Both the position numbers and the translations under genes were made by a program. From Fulvivirga ulvae (GTDB lineage Bacteria; Bacteroidota; Bacteroidia; Cytophagales; Cyclobacteriaceae), in the NCBI RefSeq assembly GCF_021389975.1, contig NZ_CP089981.1, positions 5,605,501-5,669,500 on the forward strand: a DNA stretch of 64,000 nt, given 5' to 3'. Of this stretch, positions 61,518 through 64,000 are shown one piece after another (within the stretch, counting starts at the first letter, position 1; every line of letters starts with the position of its first letter). Below the pieces are notes generated by a model. It searched no databases and was not told where the DNA came from. It saw nothing but the letters and a program-made list of their open reading frames with translations.

Positions 61518-64000
61518 TCATGTCCGCACTCTTTTCTTCCGTGTAGTAAAAAAGAGAATGATACGCTGTAACACCCTGTAATATAATGTAATAAACAGAA
61601 TCAAAGACATAAACCAGATCATTAGTATGTTAAAAAACAACGTATCGATATAGGCTCCTGCAAAATGCTTTTTCGGGGCAAAAAACTTCGTCCTGATATC
61701 GAGATAGCTGACCGGCTCAAAATCTTCAAAATAGATTGGGTAAATCTTTTGTACAAGCCTGTTGTTCAACTCTATAACTCTGTAAGTACTGTTTGTGTTC
61801 TGAACAGCCGTAAGAATGGCATCATTCTGATATGTTAACCTTAATGAGTCTAACTTTTCAAGCCCTTCAGTAGTATCTGCCATAGCCTCAATTTTCCTGT
61901 TTTTCTCTTCTAGTGCTTCATTGTATCTGTTCACATACATCTGTCTCAGCTTATCGAGAAACTCACTGGTCGAAACATATGTTGCAGAATCAAACTCTTC
62001 CAATACCAATAAGTCCAGGTGCCCGAATTTATCATCGCCAACAGCTCTTAGCTCTTTACCAATTTCATTTCTCAGCAATTCTAATGACTGGCGCATTTTC
62101 CCGGCCTCAGGGGTAAGCCTTTTGTTCATGTTGTTAAACACATAAGCAAGCTCCGACTCTAGCCTGGGTATGTAATAGAGTTTTTTGTATTCGGCATTGG
62201 CTGCTTTCTTATCTATGGTGTAAAACTGTTTTTCATATTCGTTATCCTTAAACTGGGTAACCATGGCAGCTTCAAAGGCCCAGCGGGATGCCATAATTTC
62301 CCCTATCAAGGGTACCCCATCCATAGTGCTTACTCTTGGATTGAACTTGTCAAAGTTGATCACCACGCCGCTTAGTAAAAGCTGAGGGATCAGCAGTATA
62401 GGTATTAGAATATAAATGGTAACGGCTGAATTGAACGAGGCAGAAACATTGAGACCTAGCATATTGGCAAAACAGGAACTACTGAATAATATCAGCCAAA
62501 ACCTTAGGCCCATGCCTTCAATCTCAAGTATCCAGTCGCCAATTAGAATGAAAGAAGCCGTTTGAATGGCGCTGATAAGAAACAAAATGGCAATTTTAGA
62601 TGCCAGGTAGCTACTTCGGCTCAGGTTGAGGAACCGTTCCCTTTTCCTGATCTTCCTGTCTCTGAAAATCTCTTCGGCACTTATGGTAAGCCCCATAAAC
62701 AGGGCTACAATAATACTCATGAAAAAATAGACAGGAATATTGTCATTTTCAAAAAAAGAGTAAGACGCGTTGTCAGTTTCAAGAGTACCGTAATAACGCA
62801 CAAGGAAAGCCATAAAAAATGCCAGTATTGGCGCCTGGAGGAAGTTAATTACCATATACTGGGTATTGGCAATCTTTGAAAGTACATCTCGCGTAAGGTA
62901 AACCCCTAACTGGCGAAACCAGTTTGGTATTTCCTGCATTACCTTAATGCGCTCCTTTACATGCTTAATTTTAGGAAGCTTAATTTTCTCCCTGAAATAC
63001 TGGTACCATTGCCCGGGCGAAACTTTCCTGGTGGTTGTCAGGCGCCCGTATTCATTGACAATCTTAGTTTCGATTATGCCAAATATTTGCTCCGCATTGA
63101 TATTGCCACACTCCGGGCAGGCACTTTGGTTTTTATTGGCGGCATTGGTAATCTCCTTAAAATAGGTCACTGCTTCAACAGGGTTGCCATAATAGATCTG
63201 CAGACCGCCAACATCCAGTATGATCAGGCTGTCAAACATCTTAAAAATATCTGACGAAGGCTGGTGTATCACTACAAACACCATTTTGCCCCGTAAAGAA
63301 AGTTCCTTTAGCAGATCCATAATATTCTCGGAGTCCTGGGAGGACAGTCCCGACGTTGGCTCATCTACAAACAGCACACTGGGCTCTCGTAGTAGTTCCA
63401 GGCCTATGTTTACTCTTTTTCTCTGTCCGCCACTAATCGTTTTATCCAGAGGTGACCCCACTTTCAGGTTTTTTATGTCCATCAGGCCCAGGTTCATGAG
63501 TACTTTGTCAACAAGGTCTTCAGTTTCCTTCCGGGTGTACTGGCCAAAGCATAAGCGGGCGGAATAGTAAAGGTTTTCAAATACAGTAAGCTCTTCGATA
63601 AGCAGGTCGTCCTGAGGTATATAGCCTATGACACCTTCTACTTCTTCGGGGTGTTCGTAAATGTCTGTGCCATTAATCAGCACCCGGCCGCTGGAAGGCC
63701 GCTCAGAGCCATTGATCACGCTAAGCAAAGTAGATTTACCAGAGCCACTGGCACCCATTATGCCGATCAGCTTCCCTCCCTGCTCACTAATATTTACATT
63801 TTGCAGACCGGCACGACCACTTTTGAAGTGATAAAACAGGTGCTCTCCGCTAAATGTAATTTTGCTTTCAACCTGCCCCTGTAAAAACTCACTGACTACG
63901 TCGCTATAGTAAATGGTATCAATTTTATTTCCTCTTATAGTACTTCCTGTTGGAAAAATGTCGATTTTCCGGCTCTTCAAAGGAATACCGTTGAGTGTAA
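61518..64000 (-). CDS. ABCG-like ABC transporter, ATPase fused to permease (N-terminus outside the window)
   Basis: The frame stays open to the right edge, so the N-terminus is cut. The apparent start at 63980 is only a TTG, and in-frame codons continue upstream (T-L-N-G-I-P). The ATPase has Walker A GASGSGKS, the Q loop YIPQDD, the signature SGGQRKR and Walker B VLFVDEPTSGL. The switch His is in FVVIHQPSSD. An ABC-2-type membrane domain follows, with helices such as FFMSIIVALFMGLTISAEE and a large extracytoplasmic loop (about 540-770), and ends in RKKRVRT. It is a half-transporter of the ABCG/white type, common in Bacteroidota as a very long protein. The substrate is unknown. Confidence 0.9.
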   Translation of the reverse strand, partial: TLNGIPLKSRKIDIFPTGSTIRGNKIDTIYYSDVVSEFLQGQVESKITFSGEHLFYHFKSGRAGLQNVNISEQGGKLIGIMGASGSGKSTLLSVINGSERPSSGRVLINGTDIYEHPEEVEGVIGYIPQDDLLIEELTVFENLYYSARLCFGQYTRKETEDLVDKVLMNLGLMDIKNLKVGSPLDKTISGGQRKRVNIGLELLREPSVLFVDEPTSGLSSQDSENIMDLLKELSLRGKMVFVVIHQPSSDIFKMFDSLIILDVGGLQIYYGNPVEAVTYFKEITNAANKNQSACPECGNINAEQIFGIIETKIVNEYGRLTTTRKVSPGQWYQYFREKIKLPKIKHVKERIKVMQEIPNWFRQLGVYLTRDVLSKIANTQYMVINFLQAPILAFFMAFLVRYYGTLETDNASYSFFENDNIPVYFFMSIIVALFMGLTISAEEIFRDRKIRKRERFLNLSRSSYLASKIAILFLISAIQTASFILIGDWILEIEGMGLRFWLILFSSSCFANMLGLNVSASFNSAVTIYILIPILLIPQLLLSGVVINFDKFNPRVSTMDGVPLIGEIMASRWAFEAAMVTQFKDNEYEKQFYTIDKKAANAEYKKLYYIPRLESELAYVFNNMNKRLTPEAGKMRQSLELLRNEIGKELRAVGDDKFGHLDLLVLEEFDSATYVSTSEFLDKLRQMYVNRYNEALEEKNRKIEAMADTTEGLEKLDSLRLTYQNDAILTAVQNTNSTYRVIELNNRLVQKIYPIYFEDFEPVSYLDIRTKFFAPKKHFAGAYIDTLFFNILMIWFMSLILFITLYYRVLQRIILFFTTRKKRVRT

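Noticed and set aside
63978..63980. TTG at 63980 as the true start of the ABC transporter
   Set aside because: The frame continues without a stop to the window edge, so the real start probably lies outside.

Overview
The window looks like chromosome of a Bacteroidota bacterium, most likely a gliding, marine-type Cytophagales (Fulvivirga-like is a guess). The evidence is: PorP/SprF-type and PorT-type outer-membrane proteins; secreted proteins ending in type IX secretion (T9SS) sorting domains of both type A and type B; several TAnnTTTG promoter boxes; histidine kinases carrying beta-propeller/Y_Y_Y sensors; and a low-to-moderate GC content. No rRNA, tRNA, CRISPR array, prophage or integrase was seen. 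Both edges cut genes: a XylF-like sugar-binding sensor on the left and an ABCG-like ABC transporter on the right.

Layout. 1-2.9 kb (minus): a soluble histidine kinase, two tandem STAS-like paralogues and a XylF-like sensor, with a TerB-like protein behind. 3.1-8.6 kb: membrane histidine kinase, methyltransferase, PAS protein, DEAD-box helicase, SDR oxidoreductase. 8.7-11.9 kb: a free-standing IF-2 N-terminal-like protein, a DUF3352-like/MORN protein, and an isolated lanthipeptide-like (pinensin-type) precursor on the other strand. 12.2-14.6 kb: cytochrome bd oxidase cydAB. 14.7-21.4 kb: the Bacteroidota MoxR operon (SpoIIM, DUF4129, DUF4350, MoxR, DUF58) with a divergent RDD gene. 21.5-25.2 kb: small proteins, an alpha/alpha-toroid-like exported protein, DUF6952 plus thioredoxin, and a catalytically degenerate TrpF homologue.

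25.2-38.2 kb is a T9SS surface locus: PorT-like barrel, PorP/SprF fused to a SPOR-like tail, a 1064-residue type B cargo, a 2059-residue adhesin with about 14 Ig-like repeats, and a second PorP/SprF 17 bp behind it. 38.7-42.3 kb holds a lipoprotein, an alpha/beta hydrolase and a propeller histidine kinase, then palindromic repeats. 42.3-47.6 kb is accessory: an outer-membrane protein gene apparently split by a frameshift, a REP-associated transposase (RAYT) flanked by its palindromes, and a LamG/Rhs-core cassette with an unrecognised C-terminal tip and a coupled membrane protein.

47.7-52.0 kb is an NHEJ operon (LigD, Ku, a TPR protein and a small protein). 52.2-56.8 kb encodes a 1525-residue secreted lamin-tail/nuclease-fold protein. 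57.0-64.0 kb holds a PA2169-like four-helix protein, a PRC-barrel-like protein, and an operon YfiR - CHASE8/HAMP/PAS histidine kinase - HDAC-like deacetylase, then the ABC transporter.

The most notable points are the isolated lanthipeptide precursor, the YfiR/CHASE8 module wired to a histidine kinase instead of a diguanylate cyclase, the RAYT with four REP copies, the reduced Rhs cassette, and the kinase/tandem STAS-like/XylF cluster. Domain names come from recognition by eye, not from a database search.
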